Under the pieces are notes generated by a model. It saw only the letters and a program-made list of their open reading frames with translations. It searched no databases and was not told the origin of the DNA. 44,591 nt of DNA from Candidatus Moraniibacteriota bacterium (GTDB lineage: Bacteria; Patescibacteriota; Minisyncoccia; Moranbacterales; UBA2206): assembly GCA_026396175.1 (NCBI GenBank), contig JAPLXG010000006.1, forward strand, positions 140,492-185,082, read 5' to 3'. A program made the position numbers and the translations under genes. Shown piece by piece: positions 1 to 10,930 of the stretch; position 1 is the stretch's first letter; each line of letters begins with the position of its first letter.

Positions 1-1
1 G

Positions 2-1141
2 ATGTTTTTTGAGAGCAATCAACTATTTGGACTTCTGAACCTTTTTTCCGGTCGCGGGCTATCAAGCATTTCACTTGTGATGCTTGGTGTTGGGCCATAT
101 ATTACCGCTTCGATTATTATGCAGTTGCTCACCATGATTGTGCCGTCACTCGAGAAAATCTATAAAGAAGAAGGCGAGGCAGGACGACAAAAATTCAATC
201 AATGGACCCGTTGGGCAACTGTTCCTCTCGCTGCGATGCAGACTTTTGGGATGATTGCGCTTTTCCGTTCGCAGGGGATTATTGCCGCGACTGGAGCGAC
301 GAGTGTGATTTCAATGATGGTGATTGCGACGGCCGGAACGATATTTTTGATGTGGCTGGGCGAACTGATTACGGAAAAAGGTGTGGGCAATGGCGTGTCG
401 CTGATCATCTTTGCCGGAATTGTTTCGGGAATCCCTTCGACTGTGGCGAAAACTTATGCGACAGCGGACTCATCGCAAATTTTTACCTATTTGATTTTGG
501 GTGTGATTTTAATCGCGGCGATTGCGGCGGTGGTGTTTATGACTGAAGGTCAGCGCAATATGCCGGTTTCCTATGCCAAAAGAATCAAGGGCAACAAAAT
601 GTATGGCGGAACCTCGACGCATTTGCCACTGCGTATCAATCAAGCTGGTGTGATTCCAATTATCTTTGCCCTTTCTATTATGCTTTTTCCAGGAATGATT
701 GCCAACTTCCTCACCAAAAGTCCCAATGTGATGCTGGCCAATATTGCAGTCAAGGTGAGCGCGCTGTTTTCTCCGAGTAATTGGTTTTATTGGATGTTCT
801 ATTTCATTCTCGTAGTGGCTTTTACCTATTTTTACACCGCGGTTGTGTTTGATCCGAACAAAATTGCCGAAAGTTTGCAAAAACAAGGCGGGTACATCCT
901 GGGCATCCGTCCAGGCAAAAATACGGCCGATTATCTCTATCGCATTATGAATCGCATCACCCTTTCCGGCGCGGTCTTCTTGGGGCTTATCGCAATTCTG
1001 CCATTCTTTGTGCAGAGCTTTACCAGTATCGGTTCCGTTTCCATCGGTGGAACAGGACTACTCATCGTTGTTTCGGTGGTGATTGAAACAATCAAGCAAG
1101 TGCAAGGGCAACTGGCGATGCGGGATTATGAGGGATTCTAA
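2..1141 (+). CDS. secY: Protein translocase subunit SecY (5' end probably outside window)
   Basis: Multi-TM protein with SecY-like segments (GVGPYITASIIMQLL, GNGVSLIIFAGIVSGIP, GIRPGKNTADYL, QLAMRDYEGF C-terminus); followed by adk and map as in bacterial spc-type operons. Confidence 0.95.
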   Translation: MFFESNQLFGLLNLFSGRGLSSISLVMLGVGPYITASIIMQLLTMIVPSLEKIYKEEGEAGRQKFNQWTRWATVPLAAMQTFGMIALFRSQGIIAATGATSVISMMVIATAGTIFLMWLGELITEKGVGNGVSLIIFAGIVSGIPSTVAKTYATADSSQIFTYLILGVILIAAIAAVVFMTEGQRNMPVSYAKRIKGNKMYGGTSTHLPLRINQAGVIPIIFALSIMLFPGMIANFLTKSPNVMLANIAVKVSALFSPSNWFYWMFYFILVVAFTYFYTAVVFDPNKIAESLQKQGGYILGIRPGKNTADYLYRIMNRITLSGAVFLGLIAILPFFVQSFTSIGSVSIGGTGLLIVVSVVIETIKQVQGQLAMRDYEGF

Positions 1142-1319
1142 ATGCCTCGCTATGCTCGAATTTTCAATTTGAAATTTAAAATTTGAAATGAATTTTAAAC
1201 GACAAAATTTAGAATTTAGTAATTGAAATTTGATTTTAAATTTCTAATTTAAAATTTCAAATTTTGGAAAAAGTCATCTCAAAAAAAGAGGGTGGTTGAA
1301 TAAATAAGGCTTGTAAAAT

Positions 1320-1964
1320 ATGAACATAGTTATTCTCGGTCCCCAAGGCTCAGGCAAGGGGACGCAGGCAAAACTTTTGGCGGAAAAATTTAATCTTGAT
1401 CATTTTGATACGGGTAAAGCTTTGCGTCAGGTGGCGCTACTGGATACTCCGCTTGGTCGTGAAGTGCATGAGATTATTATGGTGAAAAAAGAGTTGGTTC
1501 CCAGTCGATTGCTTCGGGAAGTTTTGCACATTCGCCTCAATGATCTTGGGCGCGAGCAAGGGATTGTTTTTGACGGCGTACCAAGAAATGTTGAGCAGGC
1601 AGGATATTTCGAGGAAGCACTGCAAGAATTTGGCCGAAAAGTTGACCGAGTGATTTTTGTGGATATTTCAAAGGAGGAATCGCTAAAAAGAATCGGCAAA
1701 AGATTTTCTTGCGAAGATTGCAAAGAAGCGGTAATCTTGAAGGAAGGTGAGGCGGAGGTTTGTGTCAAATGCGGGGGTAGATTAGCTCAAAGAGCGGATG
1801 ACACGAAGGAAGGCATTGAAAAAAGACTCTCAATTTTCAGGGAAGAAACGATGCCAGTGATTGAATATTTTGAAAAAAAGAATTTGGTTTCACGGATTGA
1901 TGGGGCGCAGAGCATAGAAAAAGTTTTTGGGGATGTTTTGGTGAGCCTTGGGGATATTGCTTAG
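1320..1964 (+). CDS. adk: Adenylate kinase (zinc-lid type)
   Basis: P-loop GPQGSGKGTQA, FDGVPRN, lid cysteines CEDC...CVKCGG. Confidence 0.93.
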   Translation: MNIVILGPQGSGKGTQAKLLAEKFNLDHFDTGKALRQVALLDTPLGREVHEIIMVKKELVPSRLLREVLHIRLNDLGREQGIVFDGVPRNVEQAGYFEEALQEFGRKVDRVIFVDISKEESLKRIGKRFSCEDCKEAVILKEGEAEVCVKCGGRLAQRADDTKEGIEKRLSIFREETMPVIEYFEKKNLVSRIDGAQSIEKVFGDVLVSLGDIA

Positions 1965-2117
1965 TTGGGTATCTTTACTAATTACGAATCAAGTACGAAT
2001 ATACTAATGTGAATTAAATTTAGATTATCATTAAAGCAGGAGTGCTGTGTTTTTATTCGTATATTAGTATTCGATTCGTAATTAGTAAAGTAAGGCAGGA
2101 TTTGTAATTTGTAGTGT

Positions 2118-2879
2118 ATGATTATCATCAAATCAAAAAAAGAAATAGAACTGATGCGGGAAGGTGGACAGCTTCTGGGTCAAATTATGGAGCGCTTAGG
2201 CGAGATAATTGTGCCTGGGCAAAATACTCTTGAGATTAACAAGCTGGCGAGAAAGCTTGTTTTTGATATGGGAGGAACGCCGATTTTCGAAGGCTATGGT
2301 GAGCCAAAAAATCCTTACCCGGCGGCGGTTTGTGCTTCACTTAATAATGAAATTGTGCACGGTATTCCCAATAAAGACAGGATTATTCGTGAAGGAGATT
2401 TGGTGAAGATTGATATCGGAATGAAATACAAAGGGATGATTACTGATATGGCGCGGACATTTCCCGCTGGTAAGATTTCAAGTGAGGCGCAGAAATTATT
2501 GGATACGACAAAAAGATGTTTGGACGAAGGGATAAAAACAATCCAAGTCGGAGCAAAATTGAGTGATTATGGCAAAGCGGTTGAGAGTTGTGCTAAGGCG
2601 CAGGGGTTTTCGGTTGTGCGCGACCTGGTGGGACACGGCGTGGGCAAGGAATTGCATGAAGATCCGCAAATTCCCAATTACGCTTCCGGGATGCGGGAAA
2701 TTATTTTGCAAGAAGGTATGACGCTGGCGCTTGAGCCGATGATCAATGCCGGAACGCATTATGTGAAAGTGCTTCAAGATGGTTGGACATATGCGACGAA
2801 AGACGGAAAACTCAGCGCGCATTTTGAGGATACAGTTGTGGTGACGAAGAGTGGGGTGGAAATACTAACGAGAATTTGA
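2118..2879 (+). CDS. map: Methionine aminopeptidase type I
   Basis: NNEIVHGIP, KIDIGMKYKGMITDMARTF, GHGVGKELHEDPQIPNY, LEPMI motifs. Confidence 0.96.
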   Translation: MIIIKSKKEIELMREGGQLLGQIMERLGEIIVPGQNTLEINKLARKLVFDMGGTPIFEGYGEPKNPYPAAVCASLNNEIVHGIPNKDRIIREGDLVKIDIGMKYKGMITDMARTFPAGKISSEAQKLLDTTKRCLDEGIKTIQVGAKLSDYGKAVESCAKAQGFSVVRDLVGHGVGKELHEDPQIPNYASGMREIILQEGMTLALEPMINAGTHYVKVLQDGWTYATKDGKLSAHFEDTVVVTKSGVEILTRI

Positions 2880-2908
2880 AATTTGAAATTGTGTGTAAGG
2901 ATTTATTT

Positions 2909-3325
2909 ATGCCAAAAGATCCAACCAAAACAAAATATTTTCTCGGCGTCGATTATGGTGAGTCGAAGATAGGTCTCGCGATTGCGGATAGCGAAACGCG
3001 GATTGCTTTTGTCTATGGCACAATCAAAAATGACAAAGAATTGCTCCAAAATATTTTAGCGATCATAAAAAAAGAGAGCATTGGGACTGTGGTGATTGGC
3101 GTGCCCAAAAGAATGGGGGATAAAAAAATAATTTATGCTGGAGAGAAGTTGGGCAAGAGTCTCGAAGAAAATGGAATTAACATTACCTATCAAGACGAAA
3201 TATATTCGACCAAAATTGCTCGGGAGAATTTGAAAGAAAAAGAGCTTCGGGACATTAATCGTTTCGACGACGCCGAAGCGGCGCGGATAATTTTGGATAG
3301 CTTTTTGCAAAAAAAGGCTTTGTAG
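2909..3325 (+). CDS. ruvX: Putative pre-16S rRNA nuclease / Holliday junction resolvase-like (YqgF/RuvX); start likely ATG 2909 rather than 2876
   Basis: FLGVDYGESKIGLAIAD, VVIGVPKRMG, DEIYSTKIA, DDAEAARIILDSFL. Confidence 0.85.
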   Translation: MPKDPTKTKYFLGVDYGESKIGLAIADSETRIAFVYGTIKNDKELLQNILAIIKKESIGTVVIGVPKRMGDKKIIYAGEKLGKSLEENGINITYQDEIYSTKIARENLKEKELRDINRFDDAEAARIILDSFLQKKAL

Positions 3326-3335
3326 GGTATATTAG

Positions 3336-4922
3336 GTGTATATGCGAGAATTACTCATCGAAAAATTACGAAACGTTTTTGGCCGGGTTTTCCCGGATTT
3401 TTCGCTTTCCAACACGGAAATTGAAATTAACTATCCGCCGGAAGAGTTTGGAGATTATTCGACTAATTTAGCGCTCAAGGTGGCAAAAGAGCTCAAGAAA
3501 AATCCGCGCGAAATTGCGGAGCTCGTGAAAAGTGAGCTGGAGAAAGAGGACGTAAAAGATAAAATATTTTCCCAAATTGAAGTGGCCGGCGCGGGTTTTT
3601 TGAATTTTAGTCTTTCAGCCGGGGCGCGCGGAAGTGAAATTGAAAAAATCAATTCTGTTGGCGAGCATTATGGTGATAGTAAAATTGGAAAAGGCAAAAA
3701 AATTCACCTGGATTTTGTCAGTGCCAATCCGACCGGGCCGATTCATCTAGGTAATGGTCGTGGCGGTCCGCTTGGGGACACACTGGCTAATATTCTCATA
3801 AAAAATGATTTTTCCGTTTGGCGGGAATTTTATGTTAATGATTTTGGTAATCAAATCAGAATTTTGGGGCACTCAATCTTGAAAGACGACGAGGCGCAGT
3901 ATCGGGGAAAATATATTGATGATTTAGCGAAAAAGAACACAGAACCAGATCCCTTTTTAGTCGGGCAAATGGCAACGGAAACAATTTTGGATCAGATGAT
4001 TCGACCAGCGATGGAATCTCTCGGAATATTTTTCAATGATTATTTTCGCGAAAGTTCACTGCATAAAAATGGGGAAGTGGAAAAGGCCTTTGAGGAGCTA
4101 AAAAAGAAAGATTTGCTCTATGAAAAAGACGGCGCTTTGTGGTTTCGCGCGGAAAAATTCGGCGATGAAAAAGATCGCGTGGTGAAAAAAACAACCGGCG
4201 AGATTACTTATTTCGGCGGAGACGTTGCCTATCATTTGAATAAACTGCAAAAGCGAAAATTTGATTTGGCGATTGACATTTGGGGCGCCGATCATCACGG
4301 GGATGTCGCGCGGGTGCAGGGCGTTATGGATGCGCTGGGTTATCCTGGAAAAGTGAAAGTACTGCTCACACAAAATCTGACCGTGCTCAAAAATGGCGAA
4401 GAATTCAAAATGTCTAAACGCAAGGGGCAATACATCTGCCTTGAAGATCTGATTGATGAAGTGGGGAAAGACGCTGTGCGGTTTATTTTTCTGGCCTACT
4501 CGGCCAATTCGCCGATGATTTTTGATATTGACTTGGCACGCGAAAAATCGAACAAAAATCCAGTTTATTATGTTCAGTATGCTTATGCCAGGATGGCAGG
4601 AATTTTGCGAAAAACGGAAAAAGAAGCGGAAGGTAAGGCGGATTTTTCACTGCTGACAAATGAAAAAGAAATTGAACTTGCGAGGCATTTGATGCGTTTT
4701 CCCGATTTAATTTTGGAAATTGCCGAGAACTACGAAGTGCATCGAATCACGCATTATGCCATTAAACTGGCGGATAAATTTCATAGCTTCTATCACACTT
4801 CACGTATTTTAGACGAAGAAAAAGCGCTTGCCTCGGCAAGAAGAGAATTGGTCAGCGCGACCAAAGTGGTTTTGGGCGAGACTTTGCGCTTGGTGGGAAT
4901 CGGTGCACCAGATAAGATGTAG
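3336..4922 (+). CDS. argS: Arginyl-tRNA synthetase
   Basis: SANPTGPIHLGNGRGG (HIGH-type), MSKRKGQY, DALRM-type C-terminal domain. Confidence 0.95.
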   Translation: MYMRELLIEKLRNVFGRVFPDFSLSNTEIEINYPPEEFGDYSTNLALKVAKELKKNPREIAELVKSELEKEDVKDKIFSQIEVAGAGFLNFSLSAGARGSEIEKINSVGEHYGDSKIGKGKKIHLDFVSANPTGPIHLGNGRGGPLGDTLANILIKNDFSVWREFYVNDFGNQIRILGHSILKDDEAQYRGKYIDDLAKKNTEPDPFLVGQMATETILDQMIRPAMESLGIFFNDYFRESSLHKNGEVEKAFEELKKKDLLYEKDGALWFRAEKFGDEKDRVVKKTTGEITYFGGDVAYHLNKLQKRKFDLAIDIWGADHHGDVARVQGVMDALGYPGKVKVLLTQNLTVLKNGEEFKMSKRKGQYICLEDLIDEVGKDAVRFIFLAYSANSPMIFDIDLAREKSNKNPVYYVQYAYARMAGILRKTEKEAEGKADFSLLTNEKEIELARHLMRFPDLILEIAENYEVHRITHYAIKLADKFHSFYHTSRILDEEKALASARRELVSATKVVLGETLRLVGIGAPDKM

Positions 4923-4960
4923 TTTGAGGCTTAATATTCAAATAAAAAACAAACCCTTCC

Positions 4961-5099
4961 TGTCATTCTGAGCGTAGCGCAGCGGAGTCGAAGAATCTAC
5001 TATGGGTTATTGTAAGCTTTGCTATATTGTAAAAAACTTGAGGTAATGGATGGCAGATCCTTCGGCTTCGTCCGAGTACGGACTTCGCTCAGGATGACA
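4961..5099. repeat. TIR element of the TGTCATYCTGAGCG family, copy 1
   Basis: Begins tgtcattctgagcg, ends cgctcaggatgaca; similar copies at 25041 and 37179. Confidence 0.85.
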
Positions 5100-5127
5100 A
5101 TTTAAATTTAAATCCAAGGTCCTACCT

Positions 5128-5835
5128 ATGTCAATCTTAAAAAACTTGCTAACTGACTTAGAAAAATTGAAAAATCCCGCAAAGGCGAAAGTTTTGGCGG
5201 GATTTTTCAAAACGGACAAGGGTGAATATGGCGAGGGGGATGTGTTTTGGGGGATTACTGTTCCCAAGCAGAGAATTGTTGTGCGAAAATATTTTCAGCA
5301 AATTAGCTTTGAAGATCTACAGTATTTACTAAGACAAAATGTCCACGAGTTGCGTTTTTCGGCCGTAGCTACATTAGTTCTGAAATATCAAAAAGGCGAC
5401 CTGAAGGAAAAAGAGCGTGTGGCGAAATTTTATCTGCGCAATTCAAAAGGCATCAATAATTGGGACCTGGTGGATTTGTCGGCGCCGCAAATTTTGGGCG
5501 ATTATTTTTTTGCTAAAGACAAAACTATTTTGTATAAATTAGCCAAATCAAAAAATTTATGGGAAAGGCGTATTGCGGTGCTGGCGACATTTTGGTTTAT
5601 TAAGAACAAGGATTTTAGCGATTCCTTAAAAATTGCCGAGATGTTGCTTTTTGACAAGCATGACTTAATTCACAAAGCGGTTGGCTGGATGCTGCGAGAA
5701 ATTGGGAAGCGGGACAAAAAAGTTGAGACAAAATTTTTGGATAAATTCGCCAAAAAAATGCCCCGGACCGCTTTGCGTTACGCGATTGAAAAATTTTCCA
5801 AAGAGGAACGGGAAAAATATTTGAAAATGTGCTAG
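5128..5835 (+). CDS. DNA alkylation repair (AlkD-like HEAT repeat) protein
   Basis: AKVLAGFFKTDKGEYGEGDVFWGITVPKQR, NWDLVDLSAPQILG, RRIAVLATFWFI, RTALRYAIEKF typical of the AlkD family. Confidence 0.88.
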   Translation: MSILKNLLTDLEKLKNPAKAKVLAGFFKTDKGEYGEGDVFWGITVPKQRIVVRKYFQQISFEDLQYLLRQNVHELRFSAVATLVLKYQKGDLKEKERVAKFYLRNSKGINNWDLVDLSAPQILGDYFFAKDKTILYKLAKSKNLWERRIAVLATFWFIKNKDFSDSLKIAEMLLFDKHDLIHKAVGWMLREIGKRDKKVETKFLDKFAKKMPRTALRYAIEKFSKEEREKYLKMC

Positions 5836-5844
5836 AATAGGAGC

Positions 5845-5976
5845 ATCCCCCACCACTTTTTTACTTTTATTTTATATCCAAGGTGGGTATCGTAGCGTTT
5901 AGTAAAAATTGTAAAATAATTTAATTAAAACATGCCCCAATTGCGCCATAGGCGTGAGTAAAAAAGTGGTGGGGGA
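5845..5976. repeat. 132-bp MITE-like element with perfect 20-bp TIR
   Basis: atcccccaccacttttttac ... gtaaaaaagtggtgggggat. Confidence 0.88.
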
Positions 5977-5984
5977 TAAACAAA

Positions 5985-8381
5985 ATGGAAACACAAAATA
6001 ATTTGGAAAACGAAACTGCTCCAGTTGAGATAAAAAAGGATCATCGGATAAGGATAATCTTGCCAGCTTTGGCGGTTTTATTTTTCGTTCTTTTAATTGC
6101 GCAAAACTATTTCTACGCGAAAAACGGTGGATGGCTAAAAAAACCTAATTTTGCAAATAATTCAAGCGGGCAAGACATTACGCTTACGCAAAAACTGCAA
6201 AACGAATCTAAGATTAAGAAATTTTCCAACTATCAAGAGTTGCAAGATTTTGTGGAAAATAATTCTCCTAGTAACAATTTCGGCAGAATGACACTTGATA
6301 GCGCGGTAGGTAATGCCGCTATGCCGATGGCAGAAAAAGGCGCCGGGTCTGCGGCGGGGATGGGCGGAGCCGATTATTCCCAGACAAATGTTCAGGTGGC
6401 AGGAGTGGATGAGGCGGATTTGGTGAAAACAGATGGGGAATATATCTATTCCGTGGCGGATAAAACCTTGTTTATCACGCGGGCTAATCCTGTGGACAAC
6501 GCTAGCGTGGAAGCAAAAATTGAATTCAAATCAACCCCGCAAAGTATCTATCTTAAAGGCAATCGCCTGGTGATTTTCGGCGGAGATCAAGAAATTTTCG
6601 GGCTGGACTCCTATCATCAGTTTAAGCGTAAATCGCCCTATTCTTTTTTCAAAGTTTTTGATATCACAGACAAGAAAAATCCCAAACAGATCAGGGACCT
6701 GGATTTTGAAGGCAGCTACTTGAATTCGAGAATGATTGGTAACTATGTCTATTTCCTCACTTCGACCTACACGCAATATTACGAGGGAGAAATGCCTGTG
6801 CCGAGAATTTTGAATGGCGGAAAAGAAATCTATGCCAGCACGGATTTGGCCAAATGTCCCAATTGTCCACCAGTCTATTATTTCGATATGCCCTATGAAT
6901 CGATGAATATGGTGAATGTGGCGGCAATCAACATCGATGATGAAACGGAAAACTTGACCAATCAGGTTTATCTGCTATCCGGCGAGCAAAATTTTTATGC
7001 TTCGCAAAATAATTTGTATATCACTTACACTAAACACTTGAGCGAGTATGATCTGTTTATGGGCGTAGCGAAAGACCTACTTTTCTCTCGCCTTAGTGAA
7101 AAAGATCAGGCGCGGATTTCCAAAATTGAGGCAGTGGATAATTCCATTCTCAGTGAACAGGAGAAAATGAGTAAAATTAGCGTCGTTATCGAGCACTACA
7201 TAGATTCGCTTTCGGACGATGAAGGCAAGAAAGCGGAAAAAGAATTGTCGGATGAAATGCAAAAAAAATACACGGACATTTCCAAGGAGCTGGAAAAAAC
7301 AGTGATTCATAAAATTGCCATCAATGGAAACAAACTTGAATACCAGAATTTCGGAGAAGTGACTGGTGCGGTGCTCAATCAGTTTTCGATGGATGAAGAT
7401 GCGGTGGGTAACTTCCGGATTGCGACGACCAAAAATCAAGATTTTTCCCCGCTCTATTTTTTCAATAATTTTGGAATCAGTGGAACGGAAAAAATAGTAG
7501 CGAATGGAGGTCAAGGAATAGATACTACTCAAAACCAATCTTACAGTAACCTCTATGTGCTGGATAATAACTTGAAAGTGATTGGGGCAGTGGAAGATCT
7601 GGCGAAAGGCGAACGCATTTATTCAGCCAGATTTATGCAAAATCGGGCTTACCTTGTGACCTACAAACAAACCGATCCGCTATTTGTGATTGATCTCCGT
7701 GACGCCAGAAATCCCAAGGTTTTGGGCGAACTCAAGGTGCCAGGATTTTCGAGTTATTTGCATCCCTATGATGACACAACGCTCATTGGTCTGGGAAAGG
7801 AGACGACAGAAAGTACCTCTGGCGCGGTATCAACCGGAGGACTTAAACTCTCGCTATTTGATGTGAGTGATGTGGCCAACCCGAAAGAGATTGATAAATA
7901 TGATTTGGGTTCGGCGGGTAGCGATTCTTTAGCTCTCAATGAGCACAAGGCCTTCCTTTTCTCGCGTGAGAAAAATTTATTAGTGATTCCTGTAACCTTG
8001 ACGGATAGCGTAATTAGGACATCAGCGCCTTGGCAGGAAATATTTAATGGCGTGGCGGTTTTTAATATTGATAAAAATGGCTTTAAATTAAAAGGAAAAA
8101 TCAGTCAAGATATCAAAAACAATTCGACTTCTGGCTATTATGATTATTATAGCAATGGCCTAAAGCGAGCGTTGTATATTGGAGACAATCTTTACACCGT
8201 TTCAAATCAATATTTACAAATTAATAAATTGGATAATTTAGATCTTGTGAAAAGAATTTCGCTCAAGGGTGAGGAGGATTTTCGGGTGGTTGTGCCAACC
8301 CAAACTCCAACTCCAATGCCAATGCCAACCGCGGGCACTGCGAGCAACACTTCAATTTTTGGTGGTTCACCAGCAGAATAA
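5985..8381 (+). CDS. Membrane-anchored/secreted beta-propeller domain protein
   Basis: N-terminal TM segment, TNVQVAGVDEADLVKTDGEYIYSV motif, repeated LYVLDNNLKVIG / FDVSDVANPKEI strands; resembles the secreted C-terminal beta-propeller family. Confidence 0.8.
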   Translation: METQNNLENETAPVEIKKDHRIRIILPALAVLFFVLLIAQNYFYAKNGGWLKKPNFANNSSGQDITLTQKLQNESKIKKFSNYQELQDFVENNSPSNNFGRMTLDSAVGNAAMPMAEKGAGSAAGMGGADYSQTNVQVAGVDEADLVKTDGEYIYSVADKTLFITRANPVDNASVEAKIEFKSTPQSIYLKGNRLVIFGGDQEIFGLDSYHQFKRKSPYSFFKVFDITDKKNPKQIRDLDFEGSYLNSRMIGNYVYFLTSTYTQYYEGEMPVPRILNGGKEIYASTDLAKCPNCPPVYYFDMPYESMNMVNVAAINIDDETENLTNQVYLLSGEQNFYASQNNLYITYTKHLSEYDLFMGVAKDLLFSRLSEKDQARISKIEAVDNSILSEQEKMSKISVVIEHYIDSLSDDEGKKAEKELSDEMQKKYTDISKELEKTVIHKIAINGNKLEYQNFGEVTGAVLNQFSMDEDAVGNFRIATTKNQDFSPLYFFNNFGISGTEKIVANGGQGIDTTQNQSYSNLYVLDNNLKVIGAVEDLAKGERIYSARFMQNRAYLVTYKQTDPLFVIDLRDARNPKVLGELKVPGFSSYLHPYDDTTLIGLGKETTESTSGAVSTGGLKLSLFDVSDVANPKEIDKYDLGSAGSDSLALNEHKAFLFSREKNLLVIPVTLTDSVIRTSAPWQEIFNGVAVFNIDKNGFKLKGKISQDIKNNSTSGYYDYYSNGLKRALYIGDNLYTVSNQYLQINKLDNLDLVKRISLKGEEDFRVVVPTQTPTPMPMPTAGTASNTSIFGGSPAE

Positions 8382-8474
8382 TACTGGCGGGACAGCCAGA
8401 TGGCCATTTCGCTCTTTTGAGCTTTTTGTGCTACAATGAAAAAAGTAGATAAGCATTAACTTTAAACAAAAGAA

Positions 8475-9248
8475 ATGGAACAAAAACCTTTTATATCGGT
8501 TATTATCCCCACCTATAACGAAGCGGTGAAAGAAAAAGACATGGAGGATCATTTAAATTCCATCAAGGCATATTTTGAAAAAATAGGCAGGAGCTACGAA
8601 GTCATCATCGCGCTAGACGGTCCGACTGACAATACTCCGGATCTGGTTGAAGAGAAGATTAAGGATAAGCCTAATTTTAAAGTACTTCATCGAAAAGAGA
8701 ACAGGGGCAAGGGCTACACTATTCGAGAAGGTTTTGCAGCGGCGCGAGGAGAGTGGCAACTCTGGACTGATATGGATGGGGCAACACCGATCAGCAATCT
8801 GGATAATTTCATTCCAAAATTCAGCGAAGCGGATATTGTGATCGGTTCGAGAGATTTGAAAAATTCTAACATTCAAAAGCATCAGCCAAAATGGAAGGAG
8901 CTTTTGGGAGATGGCGGAAATTTTTTGATCCAGTTCATGATGGGACTCCGGGGGATCTACGATACGCAATGTGGCTTCAAAGCTTTCAAGGAAGAGTTCG
9001 TGAAGGAGGTTTTTCCTCGAACGAAAGTTGACCGCTGGGGGATCGATTTTGAAATTCTAATGATAGCAAAAAAACTGAATTATAAGATCATTGAAGTACC
9101 GGTGATTTGGTTGGATATGGGGTATAGCCTGGTCGGCATTAAGGGTTATCTCATTACTCTGCGAGAATTATTTAAAGTCTGGTGGAATAATCTGAGAGGG
9201 GTGTATCAACTCAAAAAGAAAATGAGTGAGATCAAAGGAGAAAAATAA
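8475..9248 (+). CDS. Glycosyltransferase family 2 (dolichyl-phosphate glucose/mannose synthase-like)
   Basis: ISVIIPTYNEA, ALDGPTDNTPDLVE, NRGKGYTIREGF, MDGATPI, DTQCGFKAF. Confidence 0.92.
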   Translation: MEQKPFISVIIPTYNEAVKEKDMEDHLNSIKAYFEKIGRSYEVIIALDGPTDNTPDLVEEKIKDKPNFKVLHRKENRGKGYTIREGFAAARGEWQLWTDMDGATPISNLDNFIPKFSEADIVIGSRDLKNSNIQKHQPKWKELLGDGGNFLIQFMMGLRGIYDTQCGFKAFKEEFVKEVFPRTKVDRWGIDFEILMIAKKLNYKIIEVPVIWLDMGYSLVGIKGYLITLRELFKVWWNNLRGVYQLKKKMSEIKGEK

Positions 9249-9269
9249 AAAGTTTCCAAAATAAAATAA

Positions 9270-10289
9270 GTGGAAAAAGAAAAAAACAAAACAAAACCAA
9301 CAGAGTTGCGCCAAGACTTGATCACCGGGGATTGGGTGGTTGTTTCGACTGTCCGCGCGAAAAGGCCGGATGAATTTGCTAAAAAAGAAACAGAGGAGGA
9401 GCATCAAATCGTTGCTCCGGATTGTCTTTTTTGTGATCCGATAGCCTCGGGACAAGAAAAAGATGTTCTTCTTTATGGCACGGGCGATGACGATTGGAGT
9501 CTGCGTGTTTTTCCCAACAAATATCCGGCGTTTTCTCGACCGACCGGCGGGCAAATCACGCACAAAGAAGAAGGGCCATATTTTTGGATGGATAGTATTG
9601 GATATCACGAACTGATTGTGACGAGAGATCATAGCAAGCACATCGGGAGAATGGATCCGATTATGGTAGCGGAAGTGCTGGATGCCTACCAGTCGCGCTA
9701 TATTGATTTGATGAATAAAAAATCCGTGAATTACATCGACATTTTTCACAATCACGGAAAAAATGCCGGGGCATCAATCCCACATCCACATTCGCAACTG
9801 ATGGCCATTCCTGTGGTTTCTCCCTATGTTCAGTCGGAATTGGACGGCGCGGAAAAATATCATCGGATGAATAAGCACTGCGTCTATTGCGCGATGTTGG
9901 AATGGGAAAAAGAAGCGCAGAAAAGGATTGTATTTGAAAATGATGAATTTGTGGTATTTTGTCCCTTTGCCTCGCGCGCTAATTTTGAAATGTGGCTGAT
10001 GCCAAAAAAACACAAACCATATTTTGAAAGAATGACGGACGACGAAAAAATAGCGGGAGGAGAAGCTTTGCAGTCGGCAATTGCCAAATTGGACAAAGGG
10101 CTCAATAATCCTGATTTTAATTTTTATCTGCACACTTCGCCCTGTGACGGAAAGGATTATCCGCATTATCATTGGCACATTGAGATACTTCCTAAGCTGA
10201 ACATTTGGGCAGGATTTGAGATATCGACTGGAATCGAAATCATCACTATTACTCCGGAAGATGCGGCAGAGTATTTGAGGGAGATTTGA
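9270..10289 (+). CDS. galT: Galactose-1-phosphate uridylyltransferase (GTG start)
   Basis: HNHGKNAGASIPHPHSQLMAIP active-site region, CLFC, HYHWHIEILPK. Confidence 0.9.
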   Translation: MEKEKNKTKPTELRQDLITGDWVVVSTVRAKRPDEFAKKETEEEHQIVAPDCLFCDPIASGQEKDVLLYGTGDDDWSLRVFPNKYPAFSRPTGGQITHKEEGPYFWMDSIGYHELIVTRDHSKHIGRMDPIMVAEVLDAYQSRYIDLMNKKSVNYIDIFHNHGKNAGASIPHPHSQLMAIPVVSPYVQSELDGAEKYHRMNKHCVYCAMLEWEKEAQKRIVFENDEFVVFCPFASRANFEMWLMPKKHKPYFERMTDDEKIAGGEALQSAIAKLDKGLNNPDFNFYLHTSPCDGKDYPHYHWHIEILPKLNIWAGFEISTGIEIITITPEDAAEYLREI

Positions 10290-10446
10290 AAAATAAATAG
10301 TTTTTAAAAAACCAAGAAACAAGAAACAAGAAACAAATAATTCCCAAATTACAATAATTCAATATCCAAAAGTTTAATTATTGTAAGTTGATGATTGTGA
10401 TTTGTTTGTATCTTGTATCTTGGCGCTTGGTAATTAATTTTGCTGT

Positions 10447-10929
10447 ATGCACGAAATGATTATTGGCTGGTTTACCGGCTTTCCAAAAGAACTGGCAATA
10501 TTTTTAATCTCGGCTATTCCGGTCACTGAACTCCGTGCGGCGTTGCCACTGGCGTACAGTGTCTATGGGATGAGTGCTTTTTGGTCTTGGTTCTATTCCG
10601 TTGCCGGCACTTTTTTCACGATGGTGATTATCGTATTTTTGATTGAGCCGATCGCGAAATTATTATCACATTACATTAGATTGTTTGAAAATTTTTTTGA
10701 GTGGTTATTTTCTCATACGCGAGAGAAAGCAGGTGGAAAAATGGAAAAGTATGGCGTCTGGGCGATTTTTATCCTGGCGGCCACGCCAATTCCGCTTGTG
10801 GGCGGAATGACGGGAGCCCTAGCCGCGTTTATTTTTAATGTTCCATTGAAAAAATCTTTGCCACTTCTTCTGTTTGGCACGATGGTTTCGGGATGGATTG
10901 TTTTAGGTATAACCGTTTATTTTAACTAA
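10447..10929 (+). CDS. Small multidrug export-like membrane protein
   Basis: ISAIPVTELRAALPLAYSVYGM; TM segments; GVWAIFILAATPIPLVGGMTGALAAFIF. Confidence 0.8.
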   Translation: MHEMIIGWFTGFPKELAIFLISAIPVTELRAALPLAYSVYGMSAFWSWFYSVAGTFFTMVIIVFLIEPIAKLLSHYIRLFENFFEWLFSHTREKAGGKMEKYGVWAIFILAATPIPLVGGMTGALAAFIFNVPLKKSLPLLLFGTMVSGWIVLGITVYFN

Positions 10930-10930
10930 T

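Noticed and set aside
9168-9755. 195-aa minus-strand ORF opposite galT
   Set aside because: Fully antisense to strongly supported galT and the GT2 end; sequence shows no recognisable domain. Same applies to other antisense ORFs in the track.
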